Notes: generated from the sequence alone by a model not told the origin. A DNA stretch of 32,397 nt from Candidatus Eiseniibacteriota bacterium (GCA_016178725.1 JACOSV010000075.1:1-32397), one strand, 5' to 3'; counted from the stretch's first letter, positions 7,203 to 16,380 are shown. Made by a program: numbers and translations.

Positions 7203-9406
7203 GCGGGGAGCGCCGGCGGCGCGGTGAACGTGCCGCCGCTCGCCGCGAGCCGCGACAGCAGCGCCGCGGGCGTGAACCGCTCGCCCTTCTCGGCCTTGAG
7301 CGCGATCAGCCTCGCCTCGACGCGCGCGAGCCCGATCGAGTCGGCGTGACGGAGCACGCCGCCGCGGAACGGCGGGAATCCGGCGCCGAACACCATCGCG
7401 AGATCGATCGCGCCCGCGTCCGCCACGACCTTCTCCTCGAGGCAGCGCGCCGACTCGTTGATCATCGCCAGCACCATGCGCTCGGCGAGCGTGTCTCCGC
7501 CCGGCACGCGGCGACCGCGCTCGAGGCGGAGCAGCGATCGCAGCGCCGGATCGGGGCGCCGTCGTCCGCCGCGATGGCGGTAGAACCCGGCGCCGGTCTT
7601 GCGCCCGAGCCGTCCCGCCGCCACCAGCGTCTCGAGCGCGGTCGCGGGCGGCATGCGATCGGGGAACGCGCGGCCGAGCACGCCCGCGACCTTGAGCGCC
7701 ACGTCGAGTCCGACCTCGTCGAGCACCTCGAACGGGCCCATCGGCATGCCGAACCGGCGCATCGCGAGATCGACGTCGGCGATCGCGTAGCCCTCGCCGA
7801 GCATCGCGATCGCCTCGCCGAGGTACGGCATCAGGATGCGGTTGACGACGAAGCCGGGCGAGTCAGCGACCACGACGGGCGTCTTGCCGAGCGCGCGCGC
7901 CAGCGCGACCGCGGTGGCGAGCGTGCGGTCCGAGGTGCGCGCCGAGCGCACGACCTCGACCAGCGGCATGCGGTGGACCGGATTGAAGAAGTGGAAGCCG
8001 CACAGCCGCTCGGGATGCGCAAGCCCGGCGGCGAGCGCATCCACCGAGAGCGACGACGTGTTGGTCGCGAGCACGGCGTCGTCGCGCATGCGCACCTCGA
8101 GTTCGGCGAAGACGCGCCGCTTCACGTCGAGGTCCTCGACCACCGCTTCCATCGCGAAATCGGCGCGGCCGGCGCCGGTGAGCTCGAGCGTGGGCTGGAT
8201 GCGCGCCATCTGCGCGCGCCGCTCGCGCTCGCGCTCGGCAGCGGGCATGCGGCGGCGGCCGAGGCGCTCGGCGATCACGCCGCGCGCGGTCACGAGCGCG
8301 TGCGTCAGCGCCTCGGGCTTGAGGTCGCGCACGCGCGCCTCGATGCCGTGGCGGCTCACGAGCTCGGCGATGCCGCCGCCCATCACGCCGGCGCCGACCA
8401 GCATCAGCGTCCGGACCGGCGCGGGCGCGATCGCGGGATCGGCGACGGCGTCCTTCTTCGCCCGCTCGGAGAGCTGGAAGATGCGCACCAGGCTCTTGCA
8501 CACCGGTCCGACGACGAGATCGCTGACGCGCGCGGCCTCGATCGCGAGACCGGCCTCGAGCGGCAGGCGCAGCGTGCGCTCGATCACGTCGATCGCGGCG
8601 AGCGGCGCCGGGTAGTGGCCGCCGGTGCGCGCGCGCGTCATCGCCCGCGCGCGGTTGAGCGCCAGCGTCTGGCCGAACGGCGTGCGGTCCACGCACCAGG
8701 CGGCGAAGCCGCGCGAGCGGTAGCGGTCGCGCCGGCGCGCGGCGGGGAGCGCGATCAACGCTTCGAGCCGCTCCTCGGCGCGCTCGATCAGCCACGCCGC
8801 GGGCACCGCGCGCGCGATCAGGCCGATGCGCGCAGCGCGGCGCGCGTCCAGCGCGCGGCCGGTGAGGATGAGATCGAGCGCCGCCGACAGCCCGACGAGC
8901 CGCGGCAGCCGCTGCGAGCCGCCGAAGCCCGGGAAAATGCCGAGCAGCACCTCGGGCAGGCCGATCTGCGTGCGCGACTCCTCGCTCGCGACGCGCGAGT
9001 CGCACGCGAGCGCGAGCTCGGTGCCGCCGCCGAGGCACACGCCGTCGATCGCGGCGACGGTCGGCGAGCCGAGCGTCGCGAGCCGCGCGAACGCGGCGTG
9101 CGCGCGGCGCACCAGCGCCAGCACCTGTTCGCGGTCGGTGAGCCCGCCGATCGCGGCGATGTCGGCGCCGGCGATGAACGATCCGCGCTTCCCCGAGCGC
9201 AGCACGACGCCGCGCAGCCCGGCGCGGGCTTCGAGCTCGGCGAGCGCGCGCTCGAGGTCGGCGATCGCGTCGGCGTCGAGCACGTTGACCGAGCGGTCGG
9301 GGTGATCCATGACGAGGTGCGCGATACCGCGCGCCGCGGGCTCGACACGGAAGACGGAGGCCGGCCGCGGCGGGGCTTCGGTCATGCGCGTCGCCGACTC
9401 GGTCAC
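7199..9406 (-). CDS. fadB: FadB-type bifunctional enoyl-CoA hydratase / 3-hydroxyacyl-CoA dehydrogenase
   Basis: This cytoplasmic fatty-acid beta-oxidation enzyme hydrates trans-2-enoyl-CoA, then oxidises the 3-hydroxyacyl-CoA with NAD+. The N-terminal crotonase domain has the oxyanion-hole and catalytic region IDGVCLGGGTEL (Glu130) and GLPEVLLGIFPGFGGSQRLP (Glu152), both catalytic glutamates of the family. The dehydrogenase half shows the Rossmann motif VGAGVMGGGIAEL and the catalytic-His block FHFFNPVHRMPLVEVV. A C-terminal 3HCDH domain contains GPFEVLDEVGLDV and FGAGFPPFRGG. At 735 aa it matches FadB/FadJ length. GTG 9406 overlaps the thiolase stop as GTGA and has GGAG seven bases upstream, so I prefer it to ATG 9385. 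FadB versus FadJ cannot be settled from sequence alone. Confidence 0.94.
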   Translation of the reverse strand: MTESATRMTEAPPRPASVFRVEPAARGIAHLVMDHPDRSVNVLDADAIADLERALAELEARAGLRGVVLRSGKRGSFIAGADIAAIGGLTDREQVLALVRRAHAAFARLATLGSPTVAAIDGVCLGGGTELALACDSRVASEESRTQIGLPEVLLGIFPGFGGSQRLPRLVGLSAALDLILTGRALDARRAARIGLIARAVPAAWLIERAEERLEALIALPAARRRDRYRSRGFAAWCVDRTPFGQTLALNRARAMTRARTGGHYPAPLAAIDVIERTLRLPLEAGLAIEAARVSDLVVGPVCKSLVRIFQLSERAKKDAVADPAIAPAPVRTLMLVGAGVMGGGIAELVSRHGIEARVRDLKPEALTHALVTARGVIAERLGRRRMPAAERERERRAQMARIQPTLELTGAGRADFAMEAVVEDLDVKRRVFAELEVRMRDDAVLATNTSSLSVDALAAGLAHPERLCGFHFFNPVHRMPLVEVVRSARTSDRTLATAVALARALGKTPVVVADSPGFVVNRILMPYLGEAIAMLGEGYAIADVDLAMRRFGMPMGPFEVLDEVGLDVALKVAGVLGRAFPDRMPPATALETLVAAGRLGRKTGAGFYRHRGGRRRPDPALRSLLRLERGRRVPGGDTLAERMVLAMINESARCLEEKVVADAGAIDLAMVFGAGFPPFRGGVLRHADSIGLARVEARLIALKAEKGERFTPAALLSRLAASGGTFTAPPALPA

Positions 9407-10686
9407 TCGCGCTCCACGACGAACGCGGCGCCCTGGCCGCCGCCCACGCACAGCGCCGCAAGGCCGCGCTTGAGGCGCCGGCGGCGCATCTCCATCAGCA
9501 GCGTCAGCAGCAGACGTGCGCCGCTCGCCCCCACCGGATGGCCGAGCGCGATCGCGCCTCCGTTCACGTTGAGGCGTTCGATCGGAAACGCGCCGAGCGC
9601 GCGCGGGCGCGCGAGCTCGTCGCGCGCGAACGACTCGGAGCGCGAGGCCGCGAGGCACGCGAGCACCTGTGCCGCGAACGCCTCGTTGATCTCGAACAGC
9701 TCGCAGGCGTCGAGCTCGATCCCGGCGGCCGCGAGCGCGCGCGCGGCGGCGAACACGGGCCCGAGCCCCATGCGCCGCGGCGAGAGCCCGGCGAAGGCGA
9801 AGCTGCGGATGCGCCCGAGCGGCGGCGTCGGCCACGACGACGCGGTCGCCTCGTCGCCGACGAGCAGCGCCACCGCGCCGTCCGTGACCTGGCAGGAGTT
9901 CCCGACGGTCACCGTGCCGTTCGCGCGGTCGAAGTAGGGCTTGAGCCGACCGAGGGCCTCCATCGTCTGGCCTTCGCGCGGACCCAGGTCGTCGCGCACC
10001 ATCTCGAACCCGGGCGCCGGGAACACCGGCGTGATCTCCTCGCGCAGCCGCTCGCGCGCCGCGACGGCGCGCTGGTGGCTCATGAGCGCGAACTCATCCT
10101 GGTGCTGGCGGTCGATGCGAAACTCGCGCGCCAGCACCTCGGCGGTCTGGCCCATGTTGAGCCCGCACACGTAGTCGGTGAGCCCCTCGGCGAGCGCGAT
10201 GCGCGGCGTCAGCATGCGCGGCCGGAAGCGCGCCGCGGCGCCGAGCTTCGCAACCGCGGTCTTCGCGCGCGCGAGCCCGCCCAGCCACTCCGCGTACTCG
10301 AGCGTGTACTGGAGCGGGATCTGGCTCATCGACTCCATGCCGCCCGCGAGCACCAGCCGCGCCGCGCCCGACTGGATCCGGTAGGCGGCGTCGGCGACCG
10401 ATTCCATGCCCGAGGCGCAATTGCGATGGACCGTCGCCGCCGGCACCGACTCGGGGACGCCGGCGAGGAGCGCGGTCACGCGTGCGCTGTTCGCGGCCTC
10501 GGCGGGCTGGGCGCAGTTGCCGAGGATCACCTCGTCGAGCCGCGCGGGATCGAGATCCTGCGCCGCGAGCAGCTCGCCCATCGCGACGCGGCCGAGATCG
10601 TAGACCGGCGTCGTGCGGAAGGCGCCGCCCGCCTTGACGAACGGGGTGCGCACCCCGGCGAGGATCCAGACCGGGGCCGCCGTCAT
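9403..10686 (-). CDS. fadA: Acetyl-CoA acyltransferase (3-ketoacyl-CoA thiolase)
   Basis: This thiolase carries out the last beta-oxidation step, cleaving 3-ketoacyl-CoA with CoA to acetyl-CoA and a shortened acyl-CoA. The 427-aa product starts MTAAPVWILAGVRTPF and carries all three active-site signatures. The nucleophilic Cys90 is in HRNCASGMESV, His383 in GGAIALGHPVGASG, and Cys413 in ALCVGGGQG. ATG 10686 overlaps the stop of the upstream TPR gene as ATGA, and its own stop overlaps the fadB start as GTGA, so the three genes appear translationally coupled. Pairing with a FadB-type alpha subunit suggests a trifunctional-like complex. The length of about 427 residues is closer to FadI than to the shorter FadA, so the symbol names the role rather than a proven orthologue. 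Confidence 0.94.
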   Translation of the reverse strand: MTAAPVWILAGVRTPFVKAGGAFRTTPVYDLGRVAMGELLAAQDLDPARLDEVILGNCAQPAEAANSARVTALLAGVPESVPAATVHRNCASGMESVADAAYRIQSGAARLVLAGGMESMSQIPLQYTLEYAEWLGGLARAKTAVAKLGAAARFRPRMLTPRIALAEGLTDYVCGLNMGQTAEVLAREFRIDRQHQDEFALMSHQRAVAARERLREEITPVFPAPGFEMVRDDLGPREGQTMEALGRLKPYFDRANGTVTVGNSCQVTDGAVALLVGDEATASSWPTPPLGRIRSFAFAGLSPRRMGLGPVFAAARALAAAGIELDACELFEINEAFAAQVLACLAASRSESFARDELARPRALGAFPIERLNVNGGAIALGHPVGASGARLLLTLLMEMRRRRLKRGLAALCVGGGQGAAFVVERE

Positions 10687-11474
10687 CCGCGACGCGAGAG
10701 CTTCTCCAGCATCACCCGGGCTTCGGCCTGGAGCCCGGGGTCGCGCGGCCGGCCGGCCGGCAGCGCCAGCGCGCGTTCGAGCTCGCGGCGCGCGTCGGCG
10801 TCGCGCTTCGCGCGGACGTAGGTGCGGGCCAACTCGAGGCGGTAGTCGATGGCGTTCGGTTCGAGCTCGACGGCGTGCTCGAGGTCGCGCACGGCGTTCG
10901 CGAGCGACGCGCCGTTCGGCAGGCCGGCGAACGTGATCTTGCTCATCGCCCGGTCCCACAGGCCGAGGGTCGCGAGCCGCCGGTTCCACAGGCCGCGCTC
11001 GAAATGGGCGCGCGGGTTCGCGGGATCGATCGCGATCGCGCGGTCGAGCTCGGAACGGATCTCGCGCTCGAGCGCGGCGCGCGTCTTGGGCCCCTCGACC
11101 TCGAGCTGGCGCGCCAGCGCGACGGCGAGCCAGACGTGGCCGGCGGCGCTGTCGGGCGCCGCTTTGACGGCGTCGCGCCCGTGCTCGACCGCCGAGGCGG
11201 TGAGCCGCCGGCGCTCGTCGCCGCGGGCGTCCTCGCACAGCTCGCTCTCGACGCGGACCAGGCCGCACAGGGCCGCGAAGCGGTCGCCCTCGAGCGCCTC
11301 GGCGCTCTGATAGGACGCGAGCGCCTCGCGCAGCTGGCCGCGGGCGTAGGAGTCGTCGCCGTGCGAGATGGCCGCGTCGGCGCCGTTCGTCCGGGCGGCC
11401 AGGGCGGGGGCGGCGAGCGCAGCGGTCGCGAGGACCAGCACCACCGCACGGCACGCCGATCGGTTCATGATCAT
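10683..11474 (-). CDS. Exported tetratricopeptide-repeat protein
   Basis: The 263-aa protein has a signal peptide: Arg near the start, hydrophobic core AVVLVLATAALAAPALA, and an Ala-X-Ala-type cleavage site. It is followed by helical TPR-like repeats, for example ALASYQSAEALEGDRF, IDPANPRAHFERGLWNRRL and AVELEPNAIDYRLELARTYV. It is predicted to be periplasmic and to act as a protein-binding scaffold; no catalytic motif is visible. ATG 11474 has GGAG six bases upstream; the second ATG, at 11468, is less well placed. The stop overlaps the thiolase start as ATGA, so it is the first gene of the beta-oxidation operon. A role connected with fatty-acid uptake is possible but rests only on context. 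Confidence 0.85.
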   Translation of the reverse strand: MIMNRSACRAVVLVLATAALAAPALAARTNGADAAISHGDDSYARGQLREALASYQSAEALEGDRFAALCGLVRVESELCEDARGDERRRLTASAVEHGRDAVKAAPDSAAGHVWLAVALARQLEVEGPKTRAALEREIRSELDRAIAIDPANPRAHFERGLWNRRLATLGLWDRAMSKITFAGLPNGASLANAVRDLEHAVELEPNAIDYRLELARTYVRAKRDADARRELERALALPAGRPRDPGLQAEARVMLEKLSRRG

Positions 11475-11524
11475 GTGGGTCTCCGCCGCGGCGGCCGATG
11501 GGAGCGCTGACCGGCGGCCGGGCG

Positions 11525-11554
11525 ACTGTCCCCCAGCCGGGGAGAGGCTGTCAA
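11525..11554 (-). promoter_or_regulatory. Candidate promoter of the beta-oxidation operon
   Basis: On the minus strand a perfect TTGACA (11554-11549) is followed, after 18 bases, by GACAGT (11530-11525), a 3/6 match to the -10 consensus. Transcription would begin about 40 bases before ATG 11474. The rest of the divergent intergenic space (11475-11745) is GC-rich. On the plus strand it offers only a weak TTGTGG-N16-TGTACC pair (11634-11661) for the acyl-CoA ligase gene. No operator palindrome of a known regulator was recognised. Confidence 0.4.
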
Positions 11555-11745
11555 CGGACGGCGGCGCACGGCCCCCGGGGCGTCGCGACGCTCGCGCGGC
11601 GTCGCCGTCGCTCGCCGCCCCCGGCCTTTCGCCTTGTGGACGGCGTCGCGCACGGTGTACCCCTCACCCGCCCGCGCCGCGTGGCCCGCGGGAACGTTCG
11701 TCGGGCGCCCGATCGCGGCCCGACGCCAAGGCTCGGAGACGACGC

Positions 11746-13605
11746 ATGGCGGCACGGACGCTGATCGGCATCTTCCTCGAGTCGGTGGATTCCCATCACC
11801 GCGCCGATCAGTTCATGCGGCGCGGGCCCGCGGGCTGGGAGTCGATCCCGGCCGAGCGTGCGCGCGCCGACGTCGAGCGCCTGATGCTCGCGCTCCGCGA
11901 GCTCGGGGTCGAGCGCGGCGATCGCGTGGCGTTGCTCGCCGAGAACCGCTACGAATGGGCGCTCACGGATCTCGCGGTGCTGGCGCTCGCCGCGGTGACG
12001 GTGCCGATCTACCCGACGCTAATCCCCGAGCAGTGCGCGACGCTGCTCGCGGACTCGGGCGCGAAGGCGATCGTGGTCTCGAGTGCCGCGCAGCTCGACA
12101 AGATCCGCGGCGTCGCGGCCCGGCTCCCCGCGCTCGGCGCGCGGATCGTGATGGACGACGTCGCGCCCGCCGATCCCCCGGAGCGGACGTTCGCCTCGCT
12201 GCTCGCGCGCGGCGAAACGCTCGCAGCACGCTCACCCGCCACGCTACGCGCGGCGCCGGCGCTGCGCGAGGCCGCGGCACGCGTCGCGCCCGAGGATCTT
12301 GCGACGATCATCTACACCGCCGGGACGACCGGCGAGCCGAAGGGCGCGATGCTCACGCACGACAACATCGCCTCGAACGTGCACGCCTCGATGGAGGTGC
12401 TGCGCTACGCCGCCACCGACCGCTACCTCTCGTTCCTGCCGCTCTCGCACGTCTTCGAGCGCATGGCCGGCTTCTACGCGACCCTCGCCTGCGGCGCCGG
12501 CATCGCTTACGCCGACAGCATCGACACCGTCGGTCGCGACGCGCTCGAGGTGCATCCGACGATCCTGTGCGGCGTGCCGCGCTTCTACGAGAAGGTGCGC
12601 GCCCGCATCCTCGAAGGCGGCCGGGCGCGGCCGGCGGTCGAGCGCGCGCTGTTCGGCTGGGGCCTCGCCCGCGGGCTCGCGCGCGTCCGCCGCGACGGCG
12701 CGCGCCGCGGCGCCGGCGCCACGCGCAGCGTGGCGGCCCTCGACGCGCTCGCCGACCGACTTGCCGACCGCATCGTGCTCGCGCGGATCCGCGAGCGGCT
12801 CGGCGGACGCCTGCGCTTCGGCGTCTCGGGCAGCGCGCCGCTAGCCCCCGAGGTGATCGAGTTCTTCGACGCGATGGGCATCCCGATCATCGAGGGCTAC
12901 GGCCTCACCGAGACTTCGCCCGTGATCTGCATCAACCCGCCGGGGCGCGTGAAGCGCGGCACGGTCGGCCCGCCGATCCCCGGCGTCGAAGTGAAGATCG
13001 GCGACGAGGGCGAAATCCTCACCCGCGGCCCGCACGTGATGCGCGGCTACTACCACGACGAGGCCGCGACGCGCGAAGCCCTGCGCGACGGCTGGTTCCA
13101 CACCGGCGACATCGGGCGTTTCGACGAGGACGGCTACCTGATGATCACCGACCGGCTCAAGGACGTGCTCGTGCTCGCGGGCGGGAAGAAGGTCGCGCCG
13201 CAGCCGATCGAGGCGCGGCTCAAGAACGGCACGTGGGTGACGGATGCGATCCTGCTCGGCGACCGCCGGCCGTACGTCGTGGCGCTGATCGTGCCCGACT
13301 TCGCGGCGCTCGAGGCGGCCGCGGCCGCCGCGGGGAATCCGGCGGCGGACCGCGCGGCGCTGATCGCGCGGGCGGACGTGCGGACGCGGATCGAGGCCGA
13401 GATCGAGCGCGTGAACGCGGGGCTCGCGCGCTTCGAGCAGATCAAGCGCTTCGCGCTCATCGAACGCGAGTTGAGCCTCGCCGCGGGCGAGCTCACACCC
13501 AAGCTGAGCATCAAGCGCGCGGTCGTGGCGGCGCACTTCGCCGCCGCGGTCGAGTCGCTCTACGCGGGCCACGTGTCCGCCGGCGCGGCACAGCCGGCGT
13601 CTTGA
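11746..13605 (+). CDS. Long-chain acyl-CoA synthetase (AMP-forming)
   Basis: This cytoplasmic or membrane-associated ligase activates free fatty acids to acyl-CoA through an acyl-adenylate, the entry step to beta-oxidation. The 619-aa product has the ANL-superfamily P-loop YTAGTTGEPKG (about 190-200). It also has FLPLSHVFERM, the acyl-adenylate motif GYGLTETSPV, and GWFHTGDIGRFDEDGYLMI followed by DRLKDVLVLAGGKKV. The terminal lysine region is LTPKLSIKR. The architecture matches the FadD15/ACSL-like group rather than short-chain acetyl-CoA synthetases. ATG 11746 is preceded by GGAG eight bases upstream. The gene diverges from the thiolase/FadB operon, which supports a fatty-acid role. The exact chain-length preference is not visible. 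Confidence 0.93.
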   Translation: MAARTLIGIFLESVDSHHRADQFMRRGPAGWESIPAERARADVERLMLALRELGVERGDRVALLAENRYEWALTDLAVLALAAVTVPIYPTLIPEQCATLLADSGAKAIVVSSAAQLDKIRGVAARLPALGARIVMDDVAPADPPERTFASLLARGETLAARSPATLRAAPALREAAARVAPEDLATIIYTAGTTGEPKGAMLTHDNIASNVHASMEVLRYAATDRYLSFLPLSHVFERMAGFYATLACGAGIAYADSIDTVGRDALEVHPTILCGVPRFYEKVRARILEGGRARPAVERALFGWGLARGLARVRRDGARRGAGATRSVAALDALADRLADRIVLARIRERLGGRLRFGVSGSAPLAPEVIEFFDAMGIPIIEGYGLTETSPVICINPPGRVKRGTVGPPIPGVEVKIGDEGEILTRGPHVMRGYYHDEAATREALRDGWFHTGDIGRFDEDGYLMITDRLKDVLVLAGGKKVAPQPIEARLKNGTWVTDAILLGDRRPYVVALIVPDFAALEAAAAAAGNPAADRAALIARADVRTRIEAEIERVNAGLARFEQIKRFALIERELSLAAGELTPKLSIKRAVVAAHFAAAVESLYAGHVSAGAAQPAS

Positions 13606-13670
13606 CGCCGCGCCCCCCCGGGGCGAGGCTTGCCTCTTCGCGCAGACTGACCCGCCGGGAGCCGGGGTCC

Positions 13671-14693
13671 ATGGCCGAGTCTCGCAGTTCAGAACCGGAG
13701 CCGATCCGCGACGACCGGCCGGCCGTCGTCACCGGCGCCGCCGGCTTCGTCGGCCGCGAGGTCGTGCGCCTGCTCGCCCTGGCGGGCTGCCCGGACGTGC
13801 GCGCCGTGGACATCGTCGCCGGCGCGCCGACCGCCGGCGCGCGCGCGATCCCGCTCGATCTCCTGCGCGACGATCTCTCCGCGGCGTTCCGCGGCGCCGC
13901 GACCGTTTTCCACCTCGCCGCCTGCCAGTACCACAGCACGCTCGCGCCGAATCAATACGACCTGCCGTTCGATACGGTGAACGTCGAGGGCACGCGGCGC
14001 GCGCTCGCGGCGGCGCGCGCCGCCCAGGTCGCGCGCTTCGTCCACGCGTCGTCGAGCATGGTGTACGGCATCCCGCGCCGCGTGCCGATCGACGAGGCGC
14101 ATCCGCTCGCGCCGATCGGACCCTACGGGCGTTCGAAGCTCGCCGCCGAGCGCCTCGTGCGCGACGCCGCGGGCGGCGGCATGGAGACGGTGATCGTGCG
14201 GCCGCCGCCGATCTTCGGCCCCGGGCGGACCGGTGCGATCATCGGCCTCTTCGACCGCATCCTCGACGGGCGGCCGGTCGTGCTGTTCGGCAGCGGGCGA
14301 AACGTCCAAGACTTGATCGACCGCGACGACTGCGCGCGGCTCATGGTCGCGGTGGGCCGCGACCGCTCGGGGCGCGACGTTTTCAATGCCGGATCGGCCG
14401 CGGCGCCGACGATGATCGGATGGATGGCGGCGCTGGTCGAAGAGGCCGGCTCGCCGTCGGCGCTGGTCGAGGCGCCGGCGCTGCCGATCAAGCTCTGGCT
14501 GCGCGTGCTCGAGCGCGCGCGGCTCGCGCCGCTGCGCCGCGAGCAGTACGAGATCGCGGACCGCGACTACGTGCTCGACTGGAGCGCGGCACGCGCGATC
14601 GGCTGGACGCCGCGGGCGACCGGGATCGAGGCGGCGCTCGCGGGGTTCCGCGCGTACCGCGCCGCGCGCGGCGCTACGTCAGCAGCTCGGTGA
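13671..14693 (+). CDS. NAD(P)-dependent epimerase/dehydratase or 3-beta-HSD-like protein
   Basis: This 340-aa extended short-chain dehydrogenase has the N-terminal Rossmann motif VTGAAGFVG, VFHLAA after the third strand, and the active-site pair HASSSMVYG and YGRSK (Tyr-x-x-x-Lys). VIVRPPPIFGPG, typical of the extended group, follows. The C-terminal part (DYVLDWSAARAIGWTP, then GIEAALAGFRAYR) is as in nucleotide-sugar epimerases and 3-beta-hydroxysteroid dehydrogenase/isomerase-like enzymes. The substrate cannot be read from the sequence. ATG 13671 has GGGAG nine bases upstream and lies 65 bases after the acyl-CoA ligase, so co-transcription is likely. The 3' end overlaps the convergent DUF885 gene by 20 bases. 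Confidence 0.9.
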   Translation: MAESRSSEPEPIRDDRPAVVTGAAGFVGREVVRLLALAGCPDVRAVDIVAGAPTAGARAIPLDLLRDDLSAAFRGAATVFHLAACQYHSTLAPNQYDLPFDTVNVEGTRRALAAARAAQVARFVHASSSMVYGIPRRVPIDEAHPLAPIGPYGRSKLAAERLVRDAAGGGMETVIVRPPPIFGPGRTGAIIGLFDRILDGRPVVLFGSGRNVQDLIDRDDCARLMVAVGRDRSGRDVFNAGSAAAPTMIGWMAALVEEAGSPSALVEAPALPIKLWLRVLERARLAPLRREQYEIADRDYVLDWSAARAIGWTPRATGIEAALAGFRAYRAARGATSAAR

Positions 14694-16317
14694 GCTCTTC
14701 GGCCACCAGCGCCGTCGGCAGCGTGCCGCGCCCGAGCAGCGTCTCGTGGAAGCGGAAGAGATCGAAGCGCGCGCCGAGCCGCGCCTTCGCCTCGTCGCGC
14801 ATCGCGAGAATCGCGAGCTTGCCGACGAGGTAGCTCATCTGCTGGGTCGGCGTCATCGTGTAGCGCCGCACCTCGCCGATCGCGTTCACGCGCTCGAGCA
14901 GTGCCTGCTCGCGGAGCACGTCCACCGCCTGCATGAACGTGGTCGCGCCGGTGTGGAGCCCGACGTCGAGCACGACCCGGCACGCGCGCCACAGCAGATC
15001 CTTGAGCTGGTAGAGCCGCGTGAGCGGGTCCTCGTAGAAGCCCTGCTCGTGCATCATCTCTTCGCAGTAGAGCGCCCAGCCCTCGGCGAGCAGCGTGCTG
15101 TCGCCGAGACGGCGGAGCCGGGAACCGGCGCGGTTGGCGTGGCAGAGCTGGAGATGGTGCCCGGGATACGCCTCGTGCACGGCGGTGAGCGCGAGGCCGG
15201 CGAGGTTGTGCCCCTCGAGCTGCTGGCGCTGCTCCTCGGCGCGCCGCGTCGCGTCGATCGGCGTCACGTAGAAGTGGCCGGTCTGGTCCTCGTCGAACGG
15301 ACCGGGCGCCAGGTACGCGGCGTAGGGAATCATCGCGCGCTCGAACACCGGCGTGTCGATCACCGCCAGCTTCTCGCCCGGCGCGATCGGCGCGAGCCGC
15401 CGCTCCTCGACGAACCGCCGTGCGCGCGCCGTCTCGGCCTGGTAGAGATCTTTCAGCTTCTGCGCATCGGGCACGCGCTGCTTGGCGGCCGCAATCTGCT
15501 CCTGCCAGGGCTTCGCGGGGTCGATGCGCTTCGCCTCGGCCTCGAGCATCTCGCGCGTCTTCGCCACGTGCTCCTCGCCCAGCGCGCGCAGCGCCGCGCA
15601 GTCCATGCCGAGCAGGTGCTCGCGTTCGAGCTTGTAGTTCATCCAGCGCTCGCCGATCGCGAACGTCCCCCCGACCTTCGACTCGAGCTCGCGGTCGAGG
15701 AAGTCCTGGTACTGCGCGAAGCCGATGCGCGCACGGCCCGCGGCGTGTTCGATGCGCTCGCGCTCGGCCGGGAACGATTCGTAGAGCGAGCGCGCGATCT
15801 GGTCCACGAACCCGGGCCCGCTGCGGTTCACCTCGTCGGCGACGGTGAGGTAGACGTCCGGAACCTGCTTCAGGTTGGCGCGCGCGGCCTTGAGGTAGTC
15901 GGGCACCGCGATCATGCGGTCGAGCAGGGCTTCCTTGCGCTCCTGCGCCGGCAGCGCCGGGCGCGTCCACAGCAGGAATAGCGCGTCGAGCGCCGTCTGC
16001 GGGAAGAGCACCGGATTGCGCGACTGGACGCGGATCTCCTCGCAGTCGGCGCGCATCGCGGCGATGCGCGCGCGCAGCGCGCCGTATTCGACCCGCTGCT
16101 CGGTCGGCAGCTCCTGCCACGCGACGCCGAGCACGAGCCGCTGGTCGAGATCACGCAGCCAGGCGATCCGCGCGAGCCAGCCCTCGGACGAATGATCCGG
16201 CAGCTTGTGGTCGTAGTCGTGGACGCCGGCGAGCGTCGCCGCGACGGGATCGTGCTTGAAGTAGAGCTCGACGAACTCCTCGCTCAACGCGTTGAAGGTG
16301 CGCAGGGTCTCGATCAT
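14674..16317 (-). CDS. DUF885 family metallopeptidase-like protein
   Basis: The 547-aa protein belongs to the DUF885 family, related to zinc peptidases. The expected metal-site motif HEAYPGHHLQ starts at His381-Glu382. A downstream acidic helix, LLAEGWALYCEEMM (about 409-422), is a typical family signature and could give the third ligand. PTQQMSYLVGK near the C-terminus is also family-typical. No signal peptide or lipobox is seen at the N-terminus (MIETLRTFNALSEEFVELYF), so a cytoplasmic location is likely, although many relatives are exported. ATG 16317 has GGAGG four bases upstream. A GC-rich hairpin (16326-16349) ends directly before this ribosome-binding site. The substrate is unknown. 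Confidence 0.9.
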   Translation of the reverse strand: MIETLRTFNALSEEFVELYFKHDPVAATLAGVHDYDHKLPDHSSEGWLARIAWLRDLDQRLVLGVAWQELPTEQRVEYGALRARIAAMRADCEEIRVQSRNPVLFPQTALDALFLLWTRPALPAQERKEALLDRMIAVPDYLKAARANLKQVPDVYLTVADEVNRSGPGFVDQIARSLYESFPAERERIEHAAGRARIGFAQYQDFLDRELESKVGGTFAIGERWMNYKLEREHLLGMDCAALRALGEEHVAKTREMLEAEAKRIDPAKPWQEQIAAAKQRVPDAQKLKDLYQAETARARRFVEERRLAPIAPGEKLAVIDTPVFERAMIPYAAYLAPGPFDEDQTGHFYVTPIDATRRAEEQRQQLEGHNLAGLALTAVHEAYPGHHLQLCHANRAGSRLRRLGDSTLLAEGWALYCEEMMHEQGFYEDPLTRLYQLKDLLWRACRVVLDVGLHTGATTFMQAVDVLREQALLERVNAIGEVRRYTMTPTQQMSYLVGKLAILAMRDEAKARLGARFDLFRFHETLLGRGTLPTALVAEELTELLT

Positions 16318-16325
16318 GGGCCTCC

Positions 16326-16349
16326 GCGCCGGGCGCTCCGGCCCGGCGC
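16326..16349. repeat. GC-rich hairpin before the DUF885 gene
   Basis: A perfect 9-bp inverted repeat, GCGCCGGGC/GCCCGGCGC, closes a 6-base loop. It abuts the ribosome-binding site of the DUF885 gene (CCTCC on the plus strand at 16321-16325), so in that mRNA it would form a stem just upstream of the start region. It lacks a U-tract, so I do not call it a terminator. Confidence 0.6.
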
Positions 16350-16380
16350 TCCGCGAAGAACGCAGTCGTTGGGATTCGCG

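Noticed and set aside
6734-9937. Very long plus-strand open frame opposite the membrane protein and fadB
   Set aside because: It is Arg/Ala-rich without domains, while the minus strand carries clear enzyme motifs in frame.
14674-14693. 20-base convergent overlap of the epimerase and DUF885 genes
   Set aside because: Short tail-to-tail overlaps are common in compact genomes, so I give it no special meaning.
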